64,000 nt of DNA from assembly GCA_021234155.1 (NCBI GenBank), contig JAJEKV010000054.1, positions 4,135,962 to 4,199,961 on the forward strand, read 5' to 3'. Shown here in pieces: positions 53,190 to 64,000 of this stretch. The notes below the pieces were generated by a model that was not told where the DNA came from, made no database searches, and worked only from the letters and a program-made list of their open reading frames with translations. Each line of letters starts with the position of its first letter. The first letter of the stretch is position 1. The stretch comes from Isoetes taiwanensis. Lineage: Eukaryota; Streptophyta; Lycopodiopsida; Isoetales; Isoetaceae. The translations under genes were made by a program, and so were the position numbers.

Positions 53190-54650
53190 TTGCATTTCCA
53201 CCACTCCATTTCCTTTAAACTCCACTATTCTTTCCACCATTTCCTTCATTCCACCCTTTTCCTTTCCGTCCATGTCTCCATTATTCTGTGCTATCCATGC
53301 TACTCCCATACCACTGTCCATGTCCATCATTTCTCCACCTTTCCTTGTCTGTCTCTTCCTTCCTTCATTTTCATCTCCATTTCCATTCCATTATTCCACC
53401 TTCACCACATTCCTTCCTTGTTTCCTCCTTTCTTCTTCGTATTTCTTATTCCTGTCCATTATATATCCATCCTTCTTCTTCCATCCTTCTTTCCTTTCCC
53501 TATTTTCCTTCATCTATTATTTATCTTTTCCTTCATTAAGTTACCATTTCGTGTCCTTCCACCCTCCATGTCACCTTTCATTCTGTTTCTGCACACAAAC
53601 TCTCCGTCCATGCCATTTTCTTCCACCTACATATTATGTGTGTGTCCTTGTGTCTTTCTATATGTTCTGTTTACACCTCCATACCACATGGGATCATCTC
53701 TGTCCGTTATGGATCCATGTGGAAGATCCTAGTCTTCAGTGTCTGTGTCCACCTTGTGGGATTGTGTTCAGTGGTTGTGTGTGTTGTCCATGTGTGTGTG
53801 GCCATTCTCATCCATGTCTCCGTACTGTGTGTGGCTCACCATTTCCATGGCTGTGGCTCCATCTATGTTGGGGCCATATATACTATTTTATTCCGTCCCA
53901 TTCCTTCCATATTTTTCCAGTCCATGTGTGTGTTATCCATGTGTTCTCGTGTCCTTTGTGTCCTTCCGTGTTGGCGTCTTGTCCACTGTGTGTCTCATTC
54001 CTTATGTTGGCTTCGTTCGGTTATCCGATTCCACCTCCATGTCCTCCTCCGGCCTTGGTCCTGTCTGTGTGTTCCTGTGCTGTGGATCAATCCATTTTTA
54101 CCCTCCTTTCTCTTTGTTCCTTCCTTTCCTGTGTGCTGTGTGTCTGTGTCAGTTCATGGTCTTCCATATTCTATGGGTCCTGTTGTTCCTTCCATTATAT
54201 TTTATGTGTCCTTCCATGGTCCTCAGTTGTCTGTGTCCTTCTCTTGGTTGTCCATGTCTTCCATTATCTGGCCCTGTCCATTTTATACTGGGGCTTTCTC
54301 TGCTGTGATTCCATGTGTGTGTCTGGTCCATTCCTTGTCTGTGTGTCTGTCGTGTGTCTGTGTTCCTTGTGTGTTTCCTTCCTCCATTCCTTCTTTTTTT
54401 GTATTTCCTGTGTGTGTGTGTTGGTCCTTTTCTGTGTCTCTCTCTCTCTGTGTCTCTCCTCTCTCTCTCTGTCTCGTCTCTCTTTGTCTCTCTCTCTTCC
54501 TCTCTTCTCCTTTCTCTCTTCTCTCTTTCTCTCTCTCTCTCTCTCTCTGTCCTCTCTCTCTCCTCTCTCTCGTTTCCTCTCCTCTTCCTCCTGTCTCTCT
54601 CTCTCCTCTCATGTCTCTCTCTCTCTCTCTCTCTCTCATTCTCTCTCTCT

Positions 54651-54695
<45 letters not shown>

Positions 54696-54930
54696 CCTCC
54701 TCTTTGTCTCTCCTCTGTCTCTCTCTCTCTCTCTCTCTCTCTGTCTTTGTCTCTCCTCTTTCTCTCTCTCTCTCGTCTCTCTCTCTTTCTCTCTTCTCTC
54801 TCCTTCCTCTCTCTCTCTCTCTCTGTCTCTATATCTCTCTCTGTCTCTATCTCTCTCTCTGTCTGTCTCTGTCTCTCTCTGTCTCTCTCTCTATCTCTCT
54901 CTCTCCTCTCTCTATCTCTCTCTGTCTCTA

Positions 54931-54969
<39 letters not shown>

Positions 54970-56081
54970 GTCTGAAGTTAAGGAAGGTGTCTCTATATCT
55001 CTCTCTGTTCTCTGTCTCTCTATCTCTCTCTGTCTCTCTCTTCTCTGTCTCTCAAATCTCTCTCCTCCCTCTGCTCTCCCTCTATCTCTCTCTGACATCA
55101 GAAAAAGCTCAGGCGAGAATATCTGCTCTCTGTCTTGTGGGCATCTCACAGTCTTAGTGAGTTAGGACTGTGGCTGAATCTCAGGTCACCCTCCCTATCT
55201 CTCAGGCAAAGTGGGAACCGTGGATCTCTCTGCTGAGTATCCTGACTATCTCAGAGGGTGCTCTCCCATCCAAAGCTCTTGGCTCTCTATTTATTGGCTC
55301 CTGCTGTCATTCCACCATATTCCATTAAGTAAGTTGGCTCCTTCCATTCTGTTTCACTCCTTCCTTTCCTCCTTATTCCTCCATTCCTCCTCTCTCGTCT
55401 CTCCTCTTCCTCTCTTCCTCTCTCCTTTCTTCTCTCTCCTCTCTCTTCCATCCATCTCCCTCTGCTCTGTCTCTCTCTTCCTCTCTCCTCTCTCCTTCTC
55501 TCTCTCTTTTGTCTCTTTCTCTCTTCTCTGTCCCTGTGTCTCTCTTCTTCTTCTCTCTCCTCTCTCTCTTCTCTCCCATGCCTTTTCTCTCTCTCTCTCT
55601 CCTCTCTCCTCTTTCCTTCCTCTCTCTCCTCTCTCTCTCTCTCTCTGTCTCTCTGTCTCCCCGCTGTCTTCTCTCTCTCTCCTCTCTCTTCTCTCCCCTC
55701 TGTCTCCCTCTCTCGTCTTTCTCTCTCCTTTTTTTCCTTCTCTCTCCTCCTGTCTCTCTTCTCTCTCTCTGTCCCTCTCTCGTCCTCTCTGCTTGTTTCT
55801 TTTTCTCTTTATGTGAATGTATATGTGTAACCATCTATGTATATGTGTCTTATTCCTCCTCCTTATGTGTGTGTGTGTGTCTGTGTGTGTGTATGTGTGC
55901 ATCTGTATCTCCTCTCTCCTCTCTCTCTCTCCCACTTGTTGTCTTTCTGTCTATTCCTCTCCCTCTTTCTCTCTCTTCCCCTCTCTTTTGCTCTCTCTCT
56001 CTCTCTCTTTCTCCCTCTCTCTCTCTCTCTCTCTCTCCCTCTGGCTCTCTCTCTTTTTTTCTCTCTCTCCTCTCTCTCTCT

Positions 56082-56123
<42 letters not shown>

Positions 56124-56278
56124 CCCCTCTCCTCTGTCTCCTCCTCTCTCTCTCTCCTCTCTCCTCCTATCCTCTCTTTTCCTCTCTCCTCTTTCTCTCC
56201 TCTTTTCCCCCTCTCCTCCTCCCTCCTCTCTCTCCTCTCCCCCTTTTTTCCTTCTCTCCTCCTATCTCTCTCCCAAGT
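53190..56278 (+). repeat. Long polypyrimidine / (CT)n-rich tract
   Basis: The plus strand is almost free of A and G for kilobases. It moves from TCCATTTCC-type repeats (53.2-53.6 kb) through GTGT/TCC-rich sequence (53.6-54.4 kb) to (CT)n and (TCTC)n with interruptions (54.4-56.3 kb), with a (GT)n patch at 55,866-55,900. Long Ser/Leu open frames here are artefacts of (TCT)n. Such tracts can form triplex (H-DNA) structures. Confidence 0.93.
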
Positions 56279-56744
56279 TTTATGGGCTCTTGTTTTAGAC
56301 CTCTTGTGCTTTTCTGTTTGGGCTAAGGTCTTGATTCTGGGACATTCTATTTGAGGTTTTTACAAAGGTTAAAGCAAAACTTTCTATTTTAGATTGAACT
56401 TTTTTATTTTATGATTTGAGGTGCTTCCTTTAAAGCGTTGCAACATTCAGAACATTCTATTTTGAAGACGTTGCAAAGTTTCAAAGGCTTTCTATTTTTT
56501 GGATTGGGGTGCTACCATCAGAGCGTCTGCAACATTCATAACATTCTATTTTAAGCATTTGCAAGTTTTCAAAACTTTCCTATTTTTAGACTGAGCACAG
56601 GCCATTCTATTTTGAACACTTACAAGGTTTTCAAAACCTTCTATTTTAAAATTTGAAACTTTCTATTTTTAGATTGAGGGATTGCTTACCCATGAGGCAC
56701 ACAGACATTCCCACAACGACCCTGTTTGAGGCATTTGCAAAGTC
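56279..56744 (+). repeat. Minisatellite with ~110-bp degenerate unit
   Basis: The phrases GCNTTTGCAACATTCANAACATTCTATTTT, TTGCAAAGTTTTCAAA and CTTTCTATTTTTAGATTGAGG recur about four to five times. It interrupts the CT-rich tract. Confidence 0.75.
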
Positions 56745-57370
56745 TCTCCTCCTTCCTCTCTCTTCTCTCTCTCTCTCTCTCTCCTCTCTCTTATTTCCCT
56801 TTATCTCTCTCCCATGTCTCTTCCTCTCTTCTCTCTCTTATTTCCCCCCTCTCTCTCTCTCTCTCCCATTGTCTCTCTTCCCTCCTCCTCTCTCTTCTTT
56901 ACCCCCTCTCTCCCATGTCTCTCCCCTCTCTCTCCTCTCCTAGCCTCCTCTCCTCTCTCTTCTTTCTCTCCTCTCTCTTCTTTTCTCACCTCCTCTTCTC
57001 TCTCTCCTCTATCTTTCTCTCTCCTCTCTCTCTTCTCTTCTCTTCTTTGTCTTCTCTCTCTCTCTCTCTTTCTCTCCCCTTTTTTTCCTTCTCTCTCCTA
57101 TCTCTCTTTTCTCTCTATTTCTCCCTCTCTCTATCTTTCTCTCTCTTTTCTATTCCTCTCTCTTTCTCTTTCTTCTCCTTCCTCTTTCCTCCTCTCTCTT
57201 TTTCCTCTCTCTCTGTTGCCCTTTCTAGGCATGGGAGACATGCACATGCTAATTCTTCTCCTCTCTCTCTCTCTCCTCTTTCTTCCCTCTCTCATTTCTC
57301 TCTTTCTCCTCCTCTCTCTTTCCTCTCTCTTCTCCCTCTATCTTTTTCCCTCTTCTTTCTCTAGCTTCAT
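56745..57370 (+). repeat. Second polypyrimidine tract
   Basis: Continuation of the (CT)n-rich block, ending near 57,370 before normal-composition DNA. A short non-repetitive island (GGCATGGGAGACATGCACATG) occurs at 57,228. Confidence 0.9.
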
Positions 57371-59159
57371 TTCTAGACATTCTAGGAAGGTTCTAGGATC
57401 GATGGGTTTTAATTAACCAAAGGGTTTCCATTGCCCGACCTTAACTAAGCATGGACTTCCTATTTTGTTGAAGAAAATGCTTGGCTTAGTGGCTAGGATT
57501 GGGGGTATGGGGGGCTAGATTGGGTTAGTCCACTACATCACAACATAAAATTTTGAATGGTTAGAAAGGGGAGACTGGGATCAGCGCCCGTGGTGATGAG
57601 AACATAGCGTTAGGACGATCGGATCGGCATGGTAGTATAGCAGTCGTCGATGATGAAGTTGGAGTTACATTAGATTAGCGGTATTTTTTATCTATTAGAG
57701 TAGATATATAACATACATCCCAAGTAATCAGGTCGACATCCTCACCAATGTAATTATTTGATGCTACTAAATTCTTCCAACATCCATGACCACCCTTATT
57801 TTATTATATGATATATTATGTGTTATAATCCACTCTGTCTCATAGTATAGTAAATGATGATATTATCCACCAAAATTTGACTTCTTGTTGCTAAACATAT
57901 TTTCTCAGCTTCGTTTATCTTGTACCATATACGTAATGGTTTGATACCACCACTTTTAGACTCTATAGCAGAGTAGTTAAACCCCGATCCTCAAGCTCTA
58001 GTCCTAGATTCAGAGTGAAGAGGCCACCCTAAGGTCCCTAGTGGACATGTTTAAGTCTAATAGGAACTCTTATCTCTTCTATTATTTCATTATTCACATC
58101 ACCAATTTGTCAACTAAAAGTTCTTACACACCTTTCTTTTTGTTGTTATGCCATTAGAAATTCGGAGTCCCTGATCATAGTAGTGTCCAAGCTAATGACA
58201 TCTCGTGCAGTGATAGATATTCTTGAACCATAACCCTAAAATGGAGACTGACTAAGGATCATAGAAACTCTTGTATTCCTTGGGGTAAAAGCATGTTAGG
58301 GTGTCCCTTAAAAGTATTATTTAGTGACAGGTGCCTAAAAGGTGGCAAGGACTGAGTCGCGGTACTTACTGTATAATATCTCAATATAAAGATTATGTTT
58401 ACCGAACTTTATCTATATATTGATCTCAGATAGCATTATCTTTACCTTAGATAATACCACCATGTCCTTGACTTTTATTTAGGTGCGTGGTTTTAATGAA
58501 AAGAAAAATGAAAGTACCAGTTAGAAGTACCTAGTGCATGTACTGCGGTTCAAGTAGGTACACCTAACATGCTTTTTACCCTAGGATTAGATGTCATAAT
58601 ATATTAGAGCTGTTTTTCTAATGTTACGATTATGTATGATCATGATATGATGCTCTATTTTACTTTTGTTGTGTGCAAAAGGGATAGAGACCTAAAGCCA
58701 TGTTAGATGACTCTAATAGTTAGATTTCATTAATATTCATAACAATTGACTGTGTAAAGAGGCCGGATATCCTAGCATTACCTCTTGAAGGGTTTTTTTG
58801 TTGATTTTATCAGCTTTTGGCATGTGTTTCATATGATTTCATGGGCATATTACGTAAAGGGCATACTAATGTTATATCTAGAGGAATTGCCTTTCGCATT
58901 TTTTGTCTAAATTCCCATATCACCAATGGTTTTATCCCTTTCATTTTATTCCTCATTTCTTTTAATAAGCCATATGCAAGCATCGAGAGATGTTTTCACT
59001 TTAAGAGGCCGGTTGTAGGACATTCTGGGGTTTCACCGATGGGTGCCATTTGTGTCCAGCAGAGGGAGGACTCAGGAAGTAAGACTCACTTGGATTTTTT
59101 CTGTGGATGGAACAGGGCTTGGGTTGTGTTTGACAGGCAGGGAACTTAGGTGTCGTTAC
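57371..59159. other. Unassigned AT-rich sequence
   Basis: No gene, LTR boundary or repeat recognised; open frames are short and without family signature. Confidence 0.4.
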
Positions 59160-59800
59160 TGATTTGGCAGTTCTGTGTGATGATGCGGTGGATCTGGTGG
59201 TGGAATGGAATGATGGACGTTTGGAGAATGAGATGTATCGAATGGATTCATGAATGTGTTTCGGTAAGCCTTGGATGGTCTGACTGGGCGGAGTTATGGA
59301 ATGGAATGATGACGGAATGACGAGTATCATGGGTGGTAAATGATGAATTGGAGCGTTTAATACCGATTAGAATGAATTAATATATTCGAGTAACAATCAT
59401 CGGATCATCGGTTGAATTATGGGGGTGAAGATGATATCCTCCTCTGATTCATTCCATCATCGATCGTCATGAATTCATCGAGATTGAATTTCGATTCGGA
59501 ATGAGATGGGACCCTTTCGGATTCAATGAATACATTGTCAAGAGTTCTCATTAGATTCGATTCTAATTGATTCCTCTTCATCAATAGGAGAATCGAATTG
59601 ATTTCACTATCTGATGAATCGAGAGTCTAATCGAATGATTCGGCAATTGGTGACGGATGATCCTATTGATCGACTGGAGTGACTCGAATGATTCGTCATT
59701 TCATTTCATCATTCATCGAATGAATTGAAGATGGGAATTATGATGGTTTCATCAGCGGAACAAATTAAATGAATTCATTTGGAGGACCATTGGGTTTCTT
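59160..59800. repeat. GAAT/ATTC-rich degenerate repeat block
   Basis: GAATGA, GAATTGA, ATTCATCGA and GATTC words and their complements dominate about 640 bp. There is no fixed period; it looks like a degenerate simple repeat with self-complementary units. It borders the truncated gypsy copy. Confidence 0.65.
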
Positions 59801-59804
59801 CAAT

Positions 59805-62480
59805 GGTTAGTACCGTGTTACCATGAAAGGAGACATCTGAGATGACTCGCTAGCACTATTGGCGAATTCCACCAAGAAGATGGTTATACTCATCCCGCGG
59901 ACTGCTTATTCCACACAAAGCTTCTAAGCATATCTTCAATGATTCGATTAGTCCTCTCAATTAAAACCATCGTTTGGGGATGATAAAGGCGTGCTCATGG
60001 AGCTTCGTGCAGATAGTTGCTAAAGAGGTCCTGCAAAGCACTCATAAACTTGGAGCTATCTATCAGATGGCCATCTCCCAGAATACTTCATGTGGAGCCT
60101 AAAAATCTCCTTCACAAATGGCTTGGCGGGTATCTAATGTGTCGGTAGTTCTACAAGGCACAAAATGTGCCATCTTAGATATTTGTCTACTCGACCATCA
60201 ATGCATCCTTGCCTCGAAGAGTCTTGGGAAATCGTGATAAAATCCATGCCACCACTTCCCACTTCACATTGACTGCTAGAGATTCCAAAGCTCACGGAAT
60301 TGGTGGTGCTAAAACTTTGTTTTCTTTGACACAAGCGGCACTTTTCTTGAATATATCTTGCTATCGCCTCTTCATTCCGGGCGAAGTAGCTACTTCGAAT
60401 CTTGAAGTAGGTCTTCATAAACCACTGCATGCCACTGCTATTGGGCATTGTGTGTGTCATGAAGAATTAGCTTCCTTATACGGCGATTCGAGATTTTACA
60501 CACAACTTATGCTTATGATATAACAAGTTGCCTTCCTTCTTATAATGCTTGAGGCTTCGTTCCTTATCTGTTCTAGCCTCCCTAGAGAGGCTTTTCCCAC
60601 CTCCTTGAAATCACCATCAAATGGTAATGTCTCCTCAATTTTCTTGCCATATCCACTTTCGAAAGAGTTGATATAGCATTACAATGAGTTTCGTCTCAAG
60701 AGGTCTTCTAGAAAGGCGTCGGCGACCACATTCAACTTACCTGGCTTATAAGCAATCTCAAAGTCATACTCTTCTAGGAATTCCATCCACCTCCTTTGCC
60801 TTAGATTAAGGGTGGTTGGGTAAAAGATGTATTGGAGCTCACGGTGATCCGTATCTACTTGAAACTTCCTCAGAGCAAATAATGCCTCCAAATACGAGCT
60901 CGACAATGGCTAGAAGTTCGATCATGGGTTGGATAAGCGCTGCTTTCGGTGTCGTTCAACTTCTTGGAATCATAAGCTATTACTCTTCCTTCTTATATAA
61001 GGACTCCACACATGGCTATCTTACTTGCATCGTTGCTACTATCTTGTCCTTGTCTAGATCTGGGAACTTGCTTGGTCTTTGTTGTTAAGGCCTCCTTAAG
61101 CTTTTCAAATGAAGCTTGAACATTTTCTAACCAATGTGTTCTCAATCTTTCACCTTAGCACTTTTAGTGAGGTCAGTCAAAGGGGGCCCACTTAGCAAAG
61201 TCCTTCCACGAACTTTACGTAATAACTGCGGACCTAGAAAGCTTCTTACTTCGCCACATTCTTTGGGCTGGCCAATCTACTTGCTTCGCCCGATATGACA
61301 TGGCCCAAGTATTCCACTCTTTTGGTAGCAAAGTGGCATTTGGAGAGCTTTCCATACAAGCGATGATGCCCTCAACTTTTTCTAACACCCTTCTCAAATG
61401 CTTACTATGATCTTCAATGGACTTCTTGTAGACTAGAATGTCGTCAAAGAAAGACAATGACAAACTCATCTAAAAATCCGAAGGCGTCGTTCATGAGGGC
61501 ATAAAAGTTGCTGGAGCATTTGACAATCCAAAGGGCATTCTTGTAAACTCAAAGTGACCATACAGCGTTCTGAAGGCGGTCTTATGGATATCTTCTTCCT
61601 TTATCCTTATTTGGTGGTATCGACCTTAAGTCAATTTTAGAATACCTTTGCTCCTTGGAGCTGGTCCATCAAATCATCGCCCTTGGCAATGCATACTTAT
61701 TCTTTATCGATGCGCGCTTGTTGAAATTTTGGCGATAGTCTATCACATTCTTAAAGCGCCATCTTTCTTCTTCGCGAAGAGTATGGGTGCTCAAAAGGAG
61801 ACACACTTGCTCTAATAAAACCAAGCTCAAGCAATTCACGGGTTGCTTCTTGAGCTCAATCAACTCGGGGGGTGCTCATCACGTATGGTGCCTTCTTTGG
61901 TAGGCTTAGCATCACGGTGCCAATGTGATCTCACACTCCACACCCACAGCAAGGTGGTATTTGCGGATTTCATCAGGAAATACATCCTTGAATTCGAAAT
62001 AAGCCTTGCTCTTGGCTTGAGCAGCTGCTTCCCCTTTTTGGTGCGTTTCCATCGTTTGTGGGCTCAATTGCCTCTAATCTCAAATGTAATCCACCTTATT
62101 TCTTTCTATACTTTTCCTTAGTTGCTTCAAAGAAATACTTTGCATAGAAATTTTGCCTTCTTACCTCTCACTATGAATTTGGTGCCGTCCGGTCTTTGTC
62201 ATGGCGACTTCATTCGCGGTCGTGATCGATCATGGCTTTTATTTCGGCTTTAGGAACTCCATTCCTACTATAAAGGTCATACCTTCAATCTCCATGACCT
62301 CTGCCCCATCGACCCACTTACTTCCACTAAGGTCTATGTCGAATGTAATCCTCCTCCCCTTAGTGTGCGAATGGTGCCGTTTACCATAACAAGCGGCCTT
62401 GGCTTAGACTTCAATACCTTGTTCTTCATTAGGGCAGCCAGCCTAGGAGAAGCGAAATTGTGAGCTACGTGTCTATAGGG
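59805..62480 (-). pseudogene. Gypsy pol of the second copy (protease to integrase, frame-broken)
   Basis: Recognisable minus-strand pieces: RNase H QVDTDHRELQYIF and RRWMEFLEEYDFEIAYKP (60,860-60,730), reverse transcriptase [20 protein letters not shown] (61,450), [20 protein letters not shown] (61,730), and integrase MKTYFKIRSSYFARNEEAIA (60,420). Each corresponds to the intact motif in the first copy, but frames break every 100-250 bases. Confidence 0.85.
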
Positions 62481-63720
62481 ACTACATATGGGTTGCTATC
62501 TATGATTCCATCATTTGCAATCCTTGTCGACTAATTTTTCTATATCACCCGGAGCTCAATATTTGCCTGGATATGGCACTCACCATCTATGAAGTCACGG
62601 GCCTCATCTTTGTGGTCGTCGTCTTCATCGCTTACGTTGGTGAATCCCAATCCATGAGCTACGCCAAAGCTGCTTTTGCATGGCCGAATGGGCAATCATG
62701 TGTTGGTGCCACTGGTGAAGCACACGAAACATAGCTTCTTCTCGATACATTCTGTCTCTTCTCTTTTCGTCGGGTTGTCTAGAATGCGGCTTTAACCGCA
62801 GCGCCCGGCGGCGCGTGCGACTTACGGTCCCCAAAGTTCTTACCGAGCTCTTCCTTCTTGCTGGCCTCGATGGCGTAGTTCTTTGATTGCTTACTCTGTT
62901 TGCTGCCCTTGACTTATGCTTTGCCGGTTGACTTTCCTTTGAAGGCTAAGTTGTCTCTCTCCAAAGCGTTGTTGGAGCTTCTTCAAATTTATGGCTTTAT
63001 CCTCGGCTTACGCCCCTGACTTAGGGTTGATTGCTTTCGGACTAGCCTTTTGATATTCTTTGTTCAGTCCCTCAATTGCATAGCCTTTCCACGATTCTAG
63101 AATTTTGCTCCTATCAAGTTTCTTTGTGGCAACTTTCCCTATATCCTTATCCTTCATGCCATAAGAGTTGTCGAACTCTTCCATCTCGTCAAGCGGGGCT
63201 TACGCCTCCATACGACTTTGTCCTTCCACGGCCGACCCAACTTCCTAGTCTTCCACACATTGCTCATAGCATCAACTTTCTTTTGATAATCATCTTCCTT
63301 CCTTGCCACGGCTCTTACGTGGATGTCGGACTCACTTTCGAGCTAGAAGCTGTCTTGGTATGCGAAGTGTCGATGGCTGGAGCTAGGTGGTGTTGGACTC
63401 CTTATGTTTCTCCTTTTCCTCTTCTGTCTCGACATTTCCACGGTTGTCCTGCCCCTCCGTTTGTGGACCTTCCTCGATGCCTTCTTTGAGGTAGCGGTGG
63501 AGGTGGTGGTGGAGCGAGGTCGCGTATTCTTGGGCATTCATCAATGGGGTGGCCCGGTGGATCGGTGATGCATCACGGTTCCTCATCTGGATGAGCCTTG
63601 CGTTGATTGCTTAGGCATCATTTAAATCGTTGTTGTCATCTTGATCATGTCCAAATAGGTTTTACGGGAACCCTTTGGTGATGTAAATACGGCCTTGAGA
63701 ACTGAGCTGTGTTTCTTCTT
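62481..63720 (-). pseudogene. Gypsy gag of the second copy
   Basis: MNAQEYATSLHHHLHRYL, QKRKRRNIRSPTPPSSS and MYREEAMFRVLHQWHQHMIAHS match the gag N-terminus, basic region and knuckle region of the first copy, frame-shifted relative to it. Confidence 0.8.
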
Positions 63721-64000
63721 TGCAGGATTGATCATCAATACATGTTATTTGGGTTAGATGTTGATCAATCTTACTTGTAATTGAATTATTTTTAGTTATA
63801 GGAAATCATCACGAAGCATTGCATTTATAAAGCGGTTAATAGTCATTAATACATAGAGTTTACATGGTAGAGTAGATATGCACTAGCACAATAGGGTACA
63901 AGAAAAACATTTAGCACAATTAAAACTTAAAGGGAAATTTTACAACTATTCAATGGCCTCTGAAAGTCTAAAGAAATTCTTGACATCCACGAATCGGAGG

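Larger units (their letters stand above)
59805..64000 (-). mobile_element. Second copy of the H3-carrying gypsy family, truncated and cut by the window end
   Basis: It aligns along its whole length with 18,868-23,068 of the 12.9-kb element (from integrase AYNSAKQ upward to the start of the spacer before gag). The left end is truncated inside integrase at 59,805. The window ends before the region that would hold the second ORF and the H3-like ORF, so their presence cannot be judged. It differs from the first copy mainly by recurrent CTG-site changes. Confidence 0.93.

Noticed and set aside
53190-57416. Very long open frames (up to 567 codons) rich in Ser, Leu, Pro on the plus strand and Arg/Glu on the minus strand
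   Set aside because: They are direct translations of (CT)n, (TCC)n and (GT)n repeats, open on several frames at once, without any domain or codon signature.
58817-59149. 110-codon open frame on the plus strand
   Set aside because: No family signature, no start context and no conserved neighbours; likely chance in AT-rich DNA.

Overview
The window reads as repeat-dense nuclear DNA of a land plant. It holds plant-type LINEs, Ty1/copia and Ty3/gypsy LTR retrotransposons, a degenerate pentatricopeptide-repeat (PPR) gene, one single-copy-looking plant gene with introns, long microsatellites and a 4-kb pyrimidine tract. No bacterial operons, CRISPR arrays, rRNA genes or clear tRNA genes are visible. 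A fern or another large-genome non-seed plant is my guess from the PPR and LINE style; that is inference.

Layout. 0.7-2.0 kb: 3' half of a LINE ending in (CTTC)n. 4.1-5.6 kb: a duplicated block with (GATA)n arrays and a reverse-strand copy of the same LINE family. 5.75-6.66 kb: PPR pseudogene. 7.03-7.43 kb: small poly(A) insertion with an 18-bp target duplication. 9.19-13.49 kb: 5'-truncated L1-type LINE with endonuclease, reverse transcriptase and a 30-nt poly(A). 14.0-15.7 kb: old gypsy gag and LTR. 15,735-28,651: a 12.9-kb Ty3/gypsy chromovirus on the minus strand with both LTRs, primer-binding site (PBS) and polypurine tract (PPT). 28.65-36.09 kb: a second copy of the first LINE family, split at its reverse transcriptase by a 4.6-kb non-autonomous LTR element (29,698-34,278, target duplication TCAAT). 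36.7-45.7 kb: gypsy fragments, one split by a Ty1/copia element (39,775-44,983, target duplication AGCGG). 48.2-50.6 kb: the only convincing host gene. 53.2-57.4 kb: polypyrimidine/microsatellite block with a minisatellite inside it. 59.8-64.0 kb: second copy of the 12.9-kb gypsy family, running off the window end.

Main discovery. Between its 5' LTR and gag, the 12.9-kb gypsy element carries a histone H3-like reading frame (about 26,415-25,329, minus strand). It starts with the H3 tail sequence [10 protein letters not shown] and ends with an essentially complete H3 histone fold, separated by a long Lys/Arg/Pro-rich insertion. A second unknown reading frame lies between it and gag, and pol ends in a chromodomain. 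One element therefore appears to encode both an H3 mimic and a domain class that reads H3 tails. I know of no described retrotransposon with this arrangement.

Caution. Comparison of the two gypsy copies, and of the two LTRs, shows the same unnatural changes at CTG sites again and again (TGCTG to TCTTTG, CTGG to ACGG, AGCTGTG to AAGGCGTG). This looks like a base-calling or assembly artefact, possibly at methylated CHG sites, so many frameshifts reported here may not exist in the real genome.
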